Below, in pieces: positions 33,398-45,285 of a stretch of 64,000 nucleotides of DNA. Each line of letters opens with the position of its first letter. Positions within the stretch are counted from its first letter, which is position 1. A program made the position numbers and the translations under genes. This DNA is from Carya illinoinensis (Eukaryota; Streptophyta; Magnoliopsida; Fagales; Juglandaceae), in the NCBI RefSeq assembly GCF_018687715.1, contig NC_056758.1, forward strand, positions 30,918,967-30,982,966, read 5' to 3'. Below the pieces are notes generated by a model. The model did no database searches. It was given only the letters and a program-made list of their open reading frames with translations, and had not been told where the DNA came from.

Positions 33398-34206
33398 ATA
33401 TGGCTTGGCCGACGGAAGGAAGTGTTGGCCTGCATGTGGGGAGTAATCGGTGGCCGGTGGTGGCTGGCTGGAGGTGTAACCCGTACGATGAAGGAGAAGA
33501 ACATGTGTACGTCAGGCATAGGAAGAGAGAGAGGAAAGAGGATAGAAAAGGAGAAAGGAAAAAGTGAAGGGAAAATGGTAGGGGTTTGGGTATTTAATCT
33601 TAGTCCTATACTTCGGGATCCTCAAAATGATTTAACGATAAGTTTAAACACTGATTTGAAAATACGTCATTGTGTTATTTTATAAAACACTGAGAGGAAT
33701 TAAGATATAATATTATTTTATAAAATAAAATTTATAAAATAATATTTTTTCATTATTATTTAAAATGATAAAGTATCGTTAATTACTCAAAGATGATAAA
33801 ATTATTTAAATTAATTTTAGAGTTTTCAATTTCAAGTTAAACCTCTCAATATTTTAAAACAACTAAAATATTTAATTTACGTAATTATCCACAATTATAA
33901 TATTTTTAGAGCTCATTAAAATATTATAATTGTGTTACTTTAAAAACAAGCTTATCTAATAACACTGGAAATATCTCCTATATATATTTCCATAATATTT
34001 AAAATATCCGTAATTTTTAAAATATCTATCTTACTTTGAAATCCGCTAGATAACTTTTGGAAGACGCCATCGAGATATAGCGCTCAGGATAAGGTTCAGC
34101 ACGTAAAACGAGACTCAACGCATAGAACAAAATTTGACATGTAAATCGAGACTCATAAATAAAGAAGAAGAAAGAATGAGTGGATATTACAGAATTTTTT
34201 GTTGTT

Positions 34207-34785
34207 GATTGCCGTTGTGCTCGATCCTCGAAATAAGTTAGGGTTTCTCACCCGCAACTTGAAAAAAATTTATGATGAGACCCGAGGATTATATTTGGTG
34301 TCTAGTGTGAGATAGTTACTATTCAACTTATGCGATGAGTATAATGCTACATTTGGTTTTACTTCGAGTAGCCGAGAATATGTACCCCCTTCGACATCTA
34401 TACCTACAAGAGAAAGTGAAAACTATCAAGAGTCACAATTGTACATGGATTGGTATGAGCTAGATAACGAGATTGAATTTGCTGCTTCTAAAACAGAGGT
34501 GGACCGATATTTATCAGATGGTTATAAAACACTCAATTTATCTTTTGATTTGTTGATCTGGTAGAGACAAAATGAGGTTAATTATCATATACTTGCAATG
34601 ATTGTACGAGATTTGTTAGCCATGCCTATTTCCATTGTTGCCTCAGAATCAGCATTTAGTACAAGAGAGCGTGTACTGGATTAGTCTCGGAGTTCATTAG
34701 TTCCGAAAATAGTTGATACACTTATTTGTAATCAAAATTGGTTGCGACATTTGTCGGTGCCAATTGATCTTCAAGAAGCCATGGA
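34207..34785 (+). pseudogene. hAT transposase, C-terminal part, copy B
   Basis: Parallel of 29726-30302. The Trp codon in LLIWW has become a stop here (TAG at about 34562), and GRVL is altered to ERVL. The 5' half of the transposase is not duplicated, so this copy never had a complete frame. Confidence 0.85.
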
Positions 34786-35204
34786 TAATGTGAAGAGTTT
34801 TGTGGTAGAATCTGGTAATGTTTTTTTCATTCAATATTCATTTATTTTTATAAGTTAATTTAATTTATTTTTTCATTATCCAAATTTATTAATATTTGAT
34901 GTTTAATCTTAATTTTTTTCCATATTTATATAGAGTTGGAAGCACAATCAGGCGTCACAACTATTGAAGATTGAAGACTGTTTTTGAATATGAAATGAAG
35001 AATTGAAGATCTAATATTTTAATTTTGGCATAATTTAATTTTAATTTATGTTAGTTGCTTGCTTATTGCTTAAAACAAATTGTGTTGATTTGTATTTGTA
35101 TTAAACATCTACTCATTTAGTGGATATTTTATTGGTTACTTAGTAGTTAGTAGTTAATGGTTATTAACTTATTAGATTTTAGAGTATTATTTAGTAATTA
35201 CTAG

Positions 35205-36214
35205 TAGGTCTGTTCATCCAGGTTCCAACTCGGAAATTCGGGTATACCTAACACGGAACCCGAATTTCAAATCCGAGCCGGAACCCGGATCGGGTTAACC
35301 CGGGTTAGAAACGGGCTGAAACCCGGATGAATCTGGGTTTTGAAAACCCGGATTCTGGGTCCTAGATTGAACCCGGATCCTTTTTTTTTTTTAAAATGGA
35401 CAAAGGGAAATGGTAATAGGAAGACAACCCGAAATCAGGCTCACTGTGTTGCAAGACCTGAAAATAATTCTAAACATGCTCTTCACACAAGGTTCCAGAG
35501 GATATGTAAGAAATTTTAAAATTATAAAAATAATAAAGACAAGGTGAAACCCGAAAATCTATGGGCTTTCCCCTATCTATCCCTAGGTAAGAACCAAAAC
35601 ACAAACAAAAGACCATTCAGAATCCAGCAAGTTCTTTCATTTTATTTTTCGGGCAACCAAACACAACGTAATAGACCAGAAAAATACCTAAAAAAGACAT
35701 CTAGGTTCTTTGAAGAAAGAATACAAAGAGTAGATTGTCTTCTGAAATCGCGAATCTCAATCTCAAGGCACCAATCAAAGGAGAAACAATTGTGAAAAGA
35801 ACCGAACCTGGGAGTCCTGATCTTGGATAGAAAGGCTGCGAAGACCGTTGACTAAGTGCTCACCGTCGATCTTGATAACCGAAGAAGCCATGGAGCGGAA
35901 TAAATAGAATTTAAAATCGGAGGACGCTAAGGCAAAATGGGAATGAGAGAGAACGCCGACAAGAAAATTTCTTGATCTAAAGTAACAAAACGTTATTTGC
36001 AAACACAATTTGCAAACGCAGAAGCAGAAAGTAATAAACGTAATTTGCAAACCCTAGTCCCTGGTGTCAACTGATCTTTCTTTTTAAAACCCGAGTACCG
36101 GATTAATCCGGTTTTCTAACATCCGGATTTCAGACCGCGTTTGATCCGGTCCGATAATTGAAACTGGAAATCCGGTTATTCGGGTTCCGGATCCGGCCCG
36201 TATGAACAGTCCTA
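35205..36214. mobile_element. Non-autonomous hAT-type element with captured sequence, copy B
   Basis: Same termini as copy A. Here the 8-bp target duplication ATTACTAG is perfect on both sides (35197-35204 and 36215-36222). It was carried along by the tandem duplication, not inserted separately. Confidence 0.85.
35808..35891 (-). pseudogene. Captured first exon of an unidentified host gene, copy B (open)
   Basis: The ATG at 35891 opens 28 codons without a stop: MASSVIKIDGEHLVNGLRSL, then SIQDQDSQ, ending CAG|GTTCGG. About 110 bp of leader precede the ATG. The sequence after the donor is T-rich and holds TGTTTGGTTGCC-type text common in plant first introns. A possible second exon begins after TTTTCAG at about 35462 and keeps the frame (VLQHSEPDF). 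The family is not recognised. Confidence 0.55.
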
Positions 36215-36988
36215 ATTACTAGTTACTATTACTAATTACTTAAGTAATAATTAGTTTTATTGTTTTTAGTAATGAATTTTAAAAATACAAGAAGAAAAGT
36301 CTAAAATATTGTGAATATTGACTAATATATTCACTAGATTGAGTAAAAAAGTCCAAAAAATAATTGAAGTTGATCAAAAAAATATTCTCAAAAGGGTCTC
36401 AAAAGAGGCCCAAAACTGCAGAACTGACCGTAATCCAGTCGGTTCGACCCCCATTAAACGGTCGGTTTCAATCGACAAAACTAGTGTTTTCTGGCTATCG
36501 GTTGGTCTCGATTCGGTGTCAAAACCGAACCGGCATGGTTGGTTTTCAGGCCTGCATAGTTTAGGAGTTTGTTTTCGCAGATGAGATAAGTTGAGATAAA
36601 AGTTGAAAATTGAATAAAATATTGTTAAAATATTTTTTTAATATTATTTTTATTTTGAGATTTGAAAAAATTGAATTATTTATTTTATTTTTCGTGAGGA
36701 TTTAGGAAAATTGTAATTATTAGATTAGATGAGATGAAAATTTTTGTAAAAGTGAACAAGAATGTTTTATAGGGTTTTAGAAAATGAGAGAAAAAATTTG
36801 AATAACAAATATTATAAAGTTAAAATACTGTTAGAATGTAGTTTTTTAATATTATTTTTGTTTAGAGATTTAAAAAAGTTAAATTGTTTGTTATTTTTTT
36901 GTTTAAAAGTTTAAAAAAATTGTAATGATTAACTTGAAAGTATTTATATTTGAGTAGTATTTGAGAAAGAAACGAGATGAGATAAGAT

Positions 36989-38361
36989 AAAAATTTTGAT
37001 ATAAAAACTTTTTTCAAACAAGCCCTAAATCAACAATTTCACTATTGTTCACATATTTTTCATATAATCTTACATGATCTCATATGTGTAACTAAATAAG
37101 GCTTTAATCATTTATCCCACCCTTTTTCTTTTTTCTTTTCATCCCACTTTTAATGACGAAAGAAAACAAAGTAACTTTCTTGAAATTTAATACAACACTA
37201 AAAACTTTTCATTTTCACAACACCTAATATGAAAATACATCTTTATTTTTTTTAAGGATTATAAAACATTATAAGAATTTTAACTAATCAAATATGCTCC
37301 CATTTCTAAAGGGATAATAAAAGACTGAAATGTTATGTATTTTATTAATTTGTTCAAAATTTTACATAATCCATTTATTGAAAACAATATTAAAGGTATA
37401 ATAAAAATATGAGAAATGCATAGTCTATGTAAAGATATTTTAAAATAAATTCATAAATTAACATTTTTTAACATAATATATTATATCTATTTTACAAAAA
37501 TAAAAAATTACAATTCAACCTATCGTATTAACTCGTATCAATTTATAAATTTATAATAGTACTTTGCCGTTTATTATGTATTATTGGGCGTACCCTTAAT
37601 GTATTTTCAGTTTTTTTTTTCATAATTTTTTAAAATTTTAAAAAATATAAAAAAATCATCAATAGTCAATTTCTTATCTATTAAGAACAAAAAAAATGAG
37701 CGATCAAAGTATCAAACCCGGAAGTCAAAAGCATGTGACAATCTAGCATTTTCCTTTATAAATGTAATTATGTAGGCTTAGTTTTGGATTTAATATCATA
37801 CCTTCTCATTATTATAATTTTTTTAAATTTTTATATAAAATATAATAAATAATTTAAATTTATTAAATTTTAAAATAATAATATTAAAAAATAATATTCT
37901 AAAAATATTTTATTTAACTTTAAATTTTTATATAAAATAATGTCATCTTATTTCCCTATGCAAAATACACCCGCTCAAATATTTGGCCGACTTGAGTTGG
38001 AGGCACCGAGTATGAAACCGGGTCTGTACACGCGTCCCAAATCCGCTTCTCCTTGCTAGGCTGCGTGGCGCAATGTAGAGCGACCATATTTGGGTCGTCC
38101 CGCCAGGACACACCAAAATCCAAAAGAAATCAAAAAAATCAACGGAACAAAAATCAAATTCCCTCCAACACTATTTTGCACCATCCCACTCTTCCTCTGC
38201 AAGTTTATATGACAAAACACAAAACAAAACCTTCCTTTTTGTTCGCTCTTCTCATTTCACCTCAATCTCCCATTACTAGTCCTCCCGTCCATTTGGTATT
38301 TACTACCACACCCTCTTCTATTATCGGGAATTAAATCTCCTTGCTGAAATTCGATTCACCG
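36989..38361. other. Spacer and probable promoter/5' UTR of the BRCT gene
   Basis: AT-rich DNA with a MITE copy near 37780-37950 and MITE-like sequence near 37400-37580. The last 350 bases before the ATG at 38362 become less AT-rich and should include the BRCT gene promoter and leader. No other gene seen. Confidence 0.5.
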
Positions 38362-39444
38362 ATGGAAACCAATTCTTCATCCAGTGTTTTTCTCGGTGTC
38401 CGTTTCGTTCTCTTCGGATTCAATCCAGCCACCGAAAACAAGGTCTCTCCCTCTCTCTCTCTCTCTGTCTCTCTTTATCTGAAGTTTGTGACTTTGGATA
38501 TTTGATTATGTTGATCTGATTGCTAATTGTTGGACTTAAAACTGTAACTATTGTAGGTTAGATGCAAGCTTGTTTATGGCGGTGGAGTCGATGCTGGTCA
38601 GTATAGCCCAAGTTGTACTCATGTAATCGTGGATAAGCTTGTTTATGTAAGCCCCAATTTATGTTTTCCCTTATTTTGCCTTTTATTATTATTATTATTA
38701 TTATTTATTTATTTATTTTCAAATTTATTTTCCCTCTTTCTTAAGTTTATATTTTGTTGCTGGGGTGGTGTTTATGTATGCTTATTGTTACCATGCATGT
38801 TGTGCAGGACGATCCTGTATGTATTGCTGCTCGAAACGACGCCAAGACTCTTGTCACGGCCTTATGGGTTGATCATAGTTTTGATGTTGGAATGCCTGTT
38901 GATGCCACTTCGGTGTGTTTCTTATCCGGTTTCCTTCATATATCGATTGATAAAGGACTTATTTTATTTATATTAGCATAGGCATGGCAGATAATTGAAC
39001 ATATTTTGTTTACAACGAGATTCCCTTGTAAACCACTTAAAATAATAGTATAAAATAGAGGTTCCTACAGGTTGCTTTATTTTGCTTATCGGGTTTGGAA
39101 AATACTTTCCGTCTCTCTTAATTCGCTTCTTGTTGCACACACCACGCCCCCCCACAAAAAAAACCACACACACACACACACATTCATGTTCATGTCACAA
39201 TGTAACACTTGAGGGTGATTAGATATCAGCAACAAGTGCATGCCGCACAAATTTTTCTGATATATTTTGAACTTGATAAGTAACTTAAATGTTTCTCCTA
39301 CATATTTTGTTTACAACGAGATTTCCTTGTAAACCACTTAAAATAATAGTATAAAATAGAGGTTCCTACAGGTTGCTTTATTTTGCTTATCGGGTTTGGA
39401 AAATACTTTCCGTCTCTCTTAATTCGCTTCTTGTTGCACACCAC

Positions 39445-39484
<40 letters not shown>

Positions 39485-42400
39485 AAAAAAACCACACACA
39501 CACACATTCATGTTCATGTCACAATGTAACACTTGAGGGTGATTAGATATCAGCAACAAGTGCATGCCGCACAATTTTTTCTGATATATTTTGAACTTGA
39601 TAAGTAACTTAAATGTTTCTCCTAAATTGTGTGGACCTGTGACTTCAGAAATCATTAGCCAAACCCTAGTTTGTAATCTGTGTTTTCTTTTGGAGATCTG
39701 TGTTTTAATTCTTGTAACACCGTTTACATATCATTGGAAATTCATGTTTGCTTTTTAACAGATTATGTACAGGCCACTCAAAGATATGAATGGAATACGA
39801 GGTGCAAAAAGTTTAGTAATATGCTTAACCGGTTATCAGCGGCAAGATCGAGAGGACATTATGGTATGCATTTCTCAGACTTTTGCTATTCAGCACTTAG
39901 TAGGGATCCTACTGGAACTTACTTGGGAGAGTAGTTCAATGAAAGGACAATGTATTATGAAATGTTTTCTTCTCAGGCAATGGTTGGCTTGATGGGTGCT
40001 GAATTCTCTAAGCCGTTGGTGGCAAACAAGGTTACTCATCTGATTTGCTACAAATTTGAGGGTGCGTTTTCATGACCTCATTGAAAAAATGTATTAAAAT
40101 GAGATATGATTACTGATCTTATACATATGCTGCTTTTATTTGCTGTAATCTACTCCCCTGTAATAAACTTTCTTCATGCATGGCTTATTTGGGTAGCATT
40201 TATAATGCATTTTTATTGAGGAGTTATTTATTGCTTCCTGAGATGAAGGCACTCATCTTTTGATTTTTCAGAACAAAGTAATCATCCTCTAATTTGTGGA
40301 ATTTTAGTCTCTCTCAGTCATTATTGTGGTTTCTTTCTGGCCACAATCAGTTCATGTTGTATTGAAAGTTCATTATGGACCATATAACCCGAGATGAGAG
40401 AGAGATCGATGATTACTAGTGGTAAAATGCATAAATTTGCTGGTATTATTTTTGTATGCAGGGGAGAAGTATGAACTGGCCAAAAGGATAAATACAATAA
40501 AGCTTGTCAATCACCGATGGCTGGAAGATTGGTATGTTGACATTCTACTTGTAATTTCATGTTTTGGAATTCTGAGGTATATTTTGATGAAATATATTAT
40601 TGTCTCAGAACCTTCATAAAAAATGAGACTCTGGATTTTTGTAGAACTGAAAAGATTTTATTTTCTCTATTCTCCCTTTATTCTTTCGCAGCTTAAGGGA
40701 TTGGGAGCTTCTTCCTGAAGAAAACTATAACAAAAGGTGAGGCATTTGAATCGAAGTTTGTGTTATGTTTTTGTGAGGTGCATCTAAGAATCTATTACAT
40801 CAAGGCTGCATTGGAAAGAAGGGATTAGAGCAGGGGGTTTGGCCTTTTTTTATTTATTTTTATTTTAGCATTGGTGAGAAGCTAATTACATCCCATGCCT
40901 ATATGCATGAGTAAACATAATTGTTTCTTATTCTCTATTTTTTTTATTCCTATGTGGTTTTAATTGGAAATTGGGTATGCTTGGTTGCAAAAATATTTCA
41001 GTATAAATTTTAGAAAAAATTTTAATAATTTTTTAGGAAAAATTGTTTACCTGCCCACTTCTACAAAGTCTAAGAAAACATATCTCAAATTTTTTCCCAT
41101 GAATTCTTAAAAATTACATTCTAGACATGCCCTTATACTTTTCGTATCCATACCGGCCCTTGAAGCCTGACCTTGGGACCAACAGTTAATGCATTTGCCC
41201 ATAAATCTACAAGTTAGATTGAAATTGGGAAATAGAGAGTTTATGATCATTGAATTATATCCAACCATTAAGAGTATGATCATTTTCTTTCAATTAAGTG
41301 AAGAAGCATAGATTTGTGAAATTACCATTTGTCCCAAAAGTTTAAATTGATGAAAAGAGGTAAATTTTATTATTTAATTTAGGTCTTAACACTCCCCTTT
41401 ACGTGTTGGACAGACTTCTCAATGAGTGGGTTAATTATGTGGAATATTTAATTAAATGGGATAGAGTATAGAGTTAGGGTTCAAACTTAGGATCTTTGTT
41501 ATGATACTATGTGAAATCATTACTTGTTTCAAAAGCTTAAACTGATGAGAAGATGTAGATTTTATTATTTAATTTATATCTTAACAATATTTAGGCAACT
41601 TTGTCGGTTCATGCAATATAGATGGAACATGTAGTGATGTGCTAATATTGTTGACTTTTCACTGTTGAATAACACTGCTACTGATATTTTAATTTCTCTT
41701 AATTATTATTTATGGATTTGGGAGGAACTGCTGAATTTTGTGTTGTTTGTATTTGCACCATCACATGATGCCAATTTATCTTCTGAACCACCATTCCTTC
41801 TTAACAGTGGATATGAGTTGGAGATGATGGAAGCAGAAGCTAAGGATTCTGAAGAAGAGGCTGAAGACACAACCCCGATGCGCTCTGTGGGGAGAAACAT
41901 AAATAAGAGCCCTCATAATTCAAAGATTGGGCTACCAACAACAAGTAAATTTCCCAAAACAGTAGGTGAAGGTTCACCTTCAAATGGTCCTTTAAACAAG
42001 TTACTAATCCCTGGAGAAGAAAAGTCATCTGTTCAGGCCTCAGGTTTTGGTAATGTTGATGTTTCTAAAGCACTCGACCATCACACTACTGGTTCTGGTG
42101 AGCTACCTTACCCTCTTGACCAAAATCCATATCCTACAGGAGTAGGAAATAGCTTGACATCTACCTCTGGAAATGCCCAGAGGACTGTTCATTCTGGTGC
42201 CAAAGTTAGTCCTTTCAGTTACTCACTGAAAATGTATAGGACATCCTCACTTCCTATGGACTCTCAAGAAATATCAGGCAATTTCAGCAACCGTTCTAAA
42301 ACTCCTTTGGGTAAAGTCCATGATGATTTTGACACCTCTCCCTTCAAGGTTGAACAAGTGAAGGACAGATTTGGCTCTGGTTGCCTTCAAAATTATCGGG

Positions 42401-45285
42401 AAGGAACTGAGTTAGTACACAGAGAAGACTCGAGTGGTTTGTTGCCTCAGAAGAGAATGGCAAATGCTGCTTATGCTAGCCTTAAGTCACCAAAGTTGAG
42501 TATTGATGCAGCACCCTGCCTGGATCCTGTGTCAGGTGATAAAACCCTGGGGGTGGAACCAATAACTTTGATTGATGGCCCTGGTAGTCTTCCTGTGGAT
42601 GAGACTGCTAATCTAAATGCTGCACAGCAATCAGATGGTAATAAATCAGCAACTAAAACATGTAGCAAGAATTCATTAACATGTGATGTGTCTTCCTCGA
42701 AAACTGTGAGTGGAAAGACTGGGCAAGATAACAATGCTGCTGAGAAGACACCTCAATCATCTTTTCAGAGATTAAATAAGTCTGCCTTATCAACTAAGCC
42801 TGACATTTTAGGTTTAGGTATGGGGAGATCTGCACAAGAAGTTACAGAAAAAGGGGAGCAAGAGAATCAGCAGCAAGATGCGGAGTCATCTCCCAGTAAA
42901 AATAAGTTGGAGACTGAGAAATCTGGTGGGCCTGGCAATTTGAACTTGCCTGAAGGAGGAAATGATAACTTGATCACAAAACCTCCTAGGAAGAAGATGT
43001 TGGCCAAGAAGACTTTGGTTTCAAGACCCAAGTCAACTACTGTTAATATCCAAAAGGGTCCTTTATACTTAAATAAAACTATCTCCCAAAATGATGATGT
43101 AATTCATTCATTTGAAGTGAAAGAGGCAGCGGATCATGAGAAGTCTTCCGGTTCTATGAAACTTGAGATATGTCCTCCAACTGTTAATCTTGAAGCACCA
43201 AAGGAGATGCAGACAACAAATGTGATAGCTGGTGACAATATGGAGAATAAAAATGAATCAATGGATGCTGAAACTGAGGCTCCAGAAGACAAACTTGAAG
43301 ATGAATTGGAGAAACCACTTGATGAAAAGAAGTCTGGAGTGGTTATATTGACAGATACAACAGATACAATCATGGGAGAGAATTGGGAAAGGGTGCAGCA
43401 TATTGCAAACACAAGAATGTATGGTAATGCAATGGCTTCAGTGGAAGACACCAATGAAACTAAACCAGAAAAGACTCTTTGTGACGAGAATTCTAAGCTT
43501 GTTGAAGCGAGCTTACGCGGGGATGGTGTCAAAGGGAAGATGAATAAAGGGCGAAGATGCCCAACAGGTGAAGCCAAAAAGAAGAGAGATATATTGAAAT
43601 CTAAGAAAGGTGTGGGTCGTGAAAAAAGTGGGGCTGAGAACAATGAGGGGACAGGGGTGGAAAAGAAGAAAAGAGTGCTGTTTCCTTCTGGTAAACCTAG
43701 TAGATGCCCTAGTGCAACAAATAAGTCAGAGAACAGTACTGAAGTGGAGAAAGAGAACAGGCCAGTTCAGATCAAAGAGGACGATGGGAAAATATCTATT
43801 AATTCTAAAATAATGCCAAGGAAGATCAATCAAAAGGCAGGGAAAGTTAATCCAAATTCTCTAACGACTTCAGCGGGAGGGTTTCCAAACAGTGAGAAAA
43901 CAGAACCTGCGTGGTTCATATTTAGTGCACATCGACTACAAAGAAAGGAGTTTCAACAAGTTATTAGGCGTTTGAAAGGAAGGCTTTGTCGAGATTCTCA
44001 TCAATGGTCATACCAGGCCACACACTTTATATCCACAGATCCAATTCGAAGGACAGAGAAGTTCTTTGCTGCTGCTGCATCTGGGAGGTATGTTACCTCC
44101 AAGCATACTTCAAAAATTTGGATTATGGTGTCAAATTGTTTGCCATTTCCAACTGGATTTCTATTTGCCCAGAGAAAAGCAAACATTTTTACAGCAGGCC
44201 TCACTTTCTAGTTGATCCTGCAAACACACATTCTAAAACTTGACTCATTCTTGTCAGAAGTTTGGAATATATGTTATACGCCACTAATCACGTGTAGGAA
44301 CTGTTTCAATATCAAATGTAGGTGGATTCTCAAGACTGATTATCTAAGTGCCTGTGGTCAGGCAGGAAGATTCTTGGCAGAGGAGCCTTATGAATGGCAC
44401 AACAATGGCTTGAGTGAAGATGGTGCAATAAATTTGGAGGCTCCAAGAAAGTGGCGACTCTTGAGGAAGAGAACCGGCCATGGTGCATTTTATGGAATGC
44501 GCATCATCATTTATGGAGAATGCATTGCACCACCTTTGGTATGCTTGTCAAAATCTCATTTTACATTTTCCCCAGGCAAATTCTGCCATATATTCTACCA
44601 AATGTTATATCTTTTACAAACGGCCTTATGATGAACAGTAACGATTGGTTTCCTATGGGTTGCATATCCTAAGCTGTTGTTGATTTTGATACGTCTTTTC
44701 ATTTCTGTCATCGAACAGGATACCCTGAAGCGTGTTGTGAAAGCTGGTGATGGGACTATATTGGCAACTTCTCCTCCTTATACCCGCTTTCTTAACTCCG
44801 GAGTTGATTTTGCCATTATCAGCCCTGGCATGCCACGTGTTGATTTGTGGGTCCAGGAGTTCTTAAAAAATGAGATACCTTGTATTCTAGCTGATTATTT
44901 GGTCGAGTATGTTTGCAAACCTGGGTATTCTCTTGAGAAGCATGTGCTATACAATACTAATGTTTGGGCGGAGAGGTCATTTGCTCACCTGCAGGCCAGG
45001 GCAGAAGAGATTGTCGAGGACCTGATGACACCACCAGATGATAATAGTAATGACATAGCCTGCCAAGTGTGTGGGTCTCGCGATAGAGCGGAGGTGATGC
45101 TGATGTGCGGTGATGAAAGTGGTTCTGTTGGTTGTGGGACTGGTACCCATATTGACTGCTGTGATCCTCCACTTGAAGATGTTCCTGAGGACGATTGGTT
45201 TTGTCATAAGTGTAGTGAAAGCAGGCGTAGCACAAACTCAGGCCAGAAACAGAAAAAGGGAACCTCATTATTGGAAAGCAAATGA
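38362..45285 (+). CDS. BRCT-domain and PHD-finger nuclear protein (At4g02110-like), 10 exons
   Basis: Coding exons are 38362-38442, 38557-38646, 38808-38912, 39762-39863, 39977-40061, 40462-40531, 40692-40736, 41808-44087, 44322-44538 and 44719-45285. They total 3642 nt and 1213 residues, with all borders GT/AG and phases consistent. BRCT 1 is at about residues 9-95 (VFLGVRFVLFGF, SCTHVIVDK, ALWVDHSF) and BRCT 2 at about 103-185 (RGAKSLVICLTGY, MGAEFSKPL, VTHLICYKFEG, HRWLEDC). A long, Ser/Lys-rich, probably disordered region (about 195-885) is coded by exon 8. BRCT 3 is at about 892-980 (AWFIFSAHRLQRKEF). A C-terminal PHD-type finger lies at about 1139-1192 (CQVCGS, MLMCGDE, GTGTHIDCC, DDWFCHKC). 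BRCT modules bind phosphopeptides in DNA-damage responses and PHD fingers read histone tails; a chromatin or repair role is inferred. Intron 3 holds a tandem duplication and intron 7 an old repeat. Confidence 0.88.
39000..39624. repeat. Tandem duplication inside BRCT gene intron 3
   Basis: Units 39000-39300 and 39301-39624 begin CATATTTTGTTTACAACGAG and end GTTTCTCCTA. They differ mainly in the microsatellite: CCCCCCC-A8-(CA)n in the first, a 37-C run in the second. Confidence 0.95.
39446..39482. repeat. Poly-C run of 37 bases
   Basis: Unbroken C run followed by A8 and (CA)n in the second intron unit. The matching place in the first unit has about seven C. The true length may be uncertain, because such runs are prone to sequencing and assembly error. 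Confidence 0.9.
41310..41600. repeat. Dispersed repeat in BRCT gene intron 7, related to 59915-60120
   Basis: It holds TCTTAACACTCCCCTTTACG, ATTAAATGGGATAGAGTATAG, GGTTCAAACTTAGGATC and GTTATGATACTATGTGAAATC, then CAAAAGCTTAAACTGATGAG. The same order appears, diverged, at 59915-60120. I recognise this arrangement as a common small repeat of woody dicots, possibly TRIM-like. No coding capacity. Confidence 0.6.

Larger units (their letters stand above)
32510..36988 (+). repeat. Tandem segmental duplication, copy B
   Basis: Same order of parts as 28081-32509. Differences: a roughly 81-bp GA run absent from copy A, loss of a short CACGTAAA-flanked segment near 34110, and many point changes (about two dozen over roughly 400 bp of the hAT C-terminal region by my count). 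It lacks everything left of 28081, so it arose after the LTR-type and Pack-type insertions. Confidence 0.9.

Noticed and set aside
33220..33567. Long open frames across the GA run
   Set aside because: They are made of Arg-Glu or Leu-Ser repeats from a dinucleotide and have no start context or homology.
37000..38000. Possible third copy of the tandem duplication
   Set aside because: Similarity to the unit ends near 36988; what follows is unrelated spacer with a separate MITE copy.
41665..41807. The large frame of the BRCT gene seems to start with an ATG at 41665
   Set aside because: The acceptor TTCTTAACAG at 41807 joins in phase with exon 7. The upstream codons are intron sequence that happens to be open.
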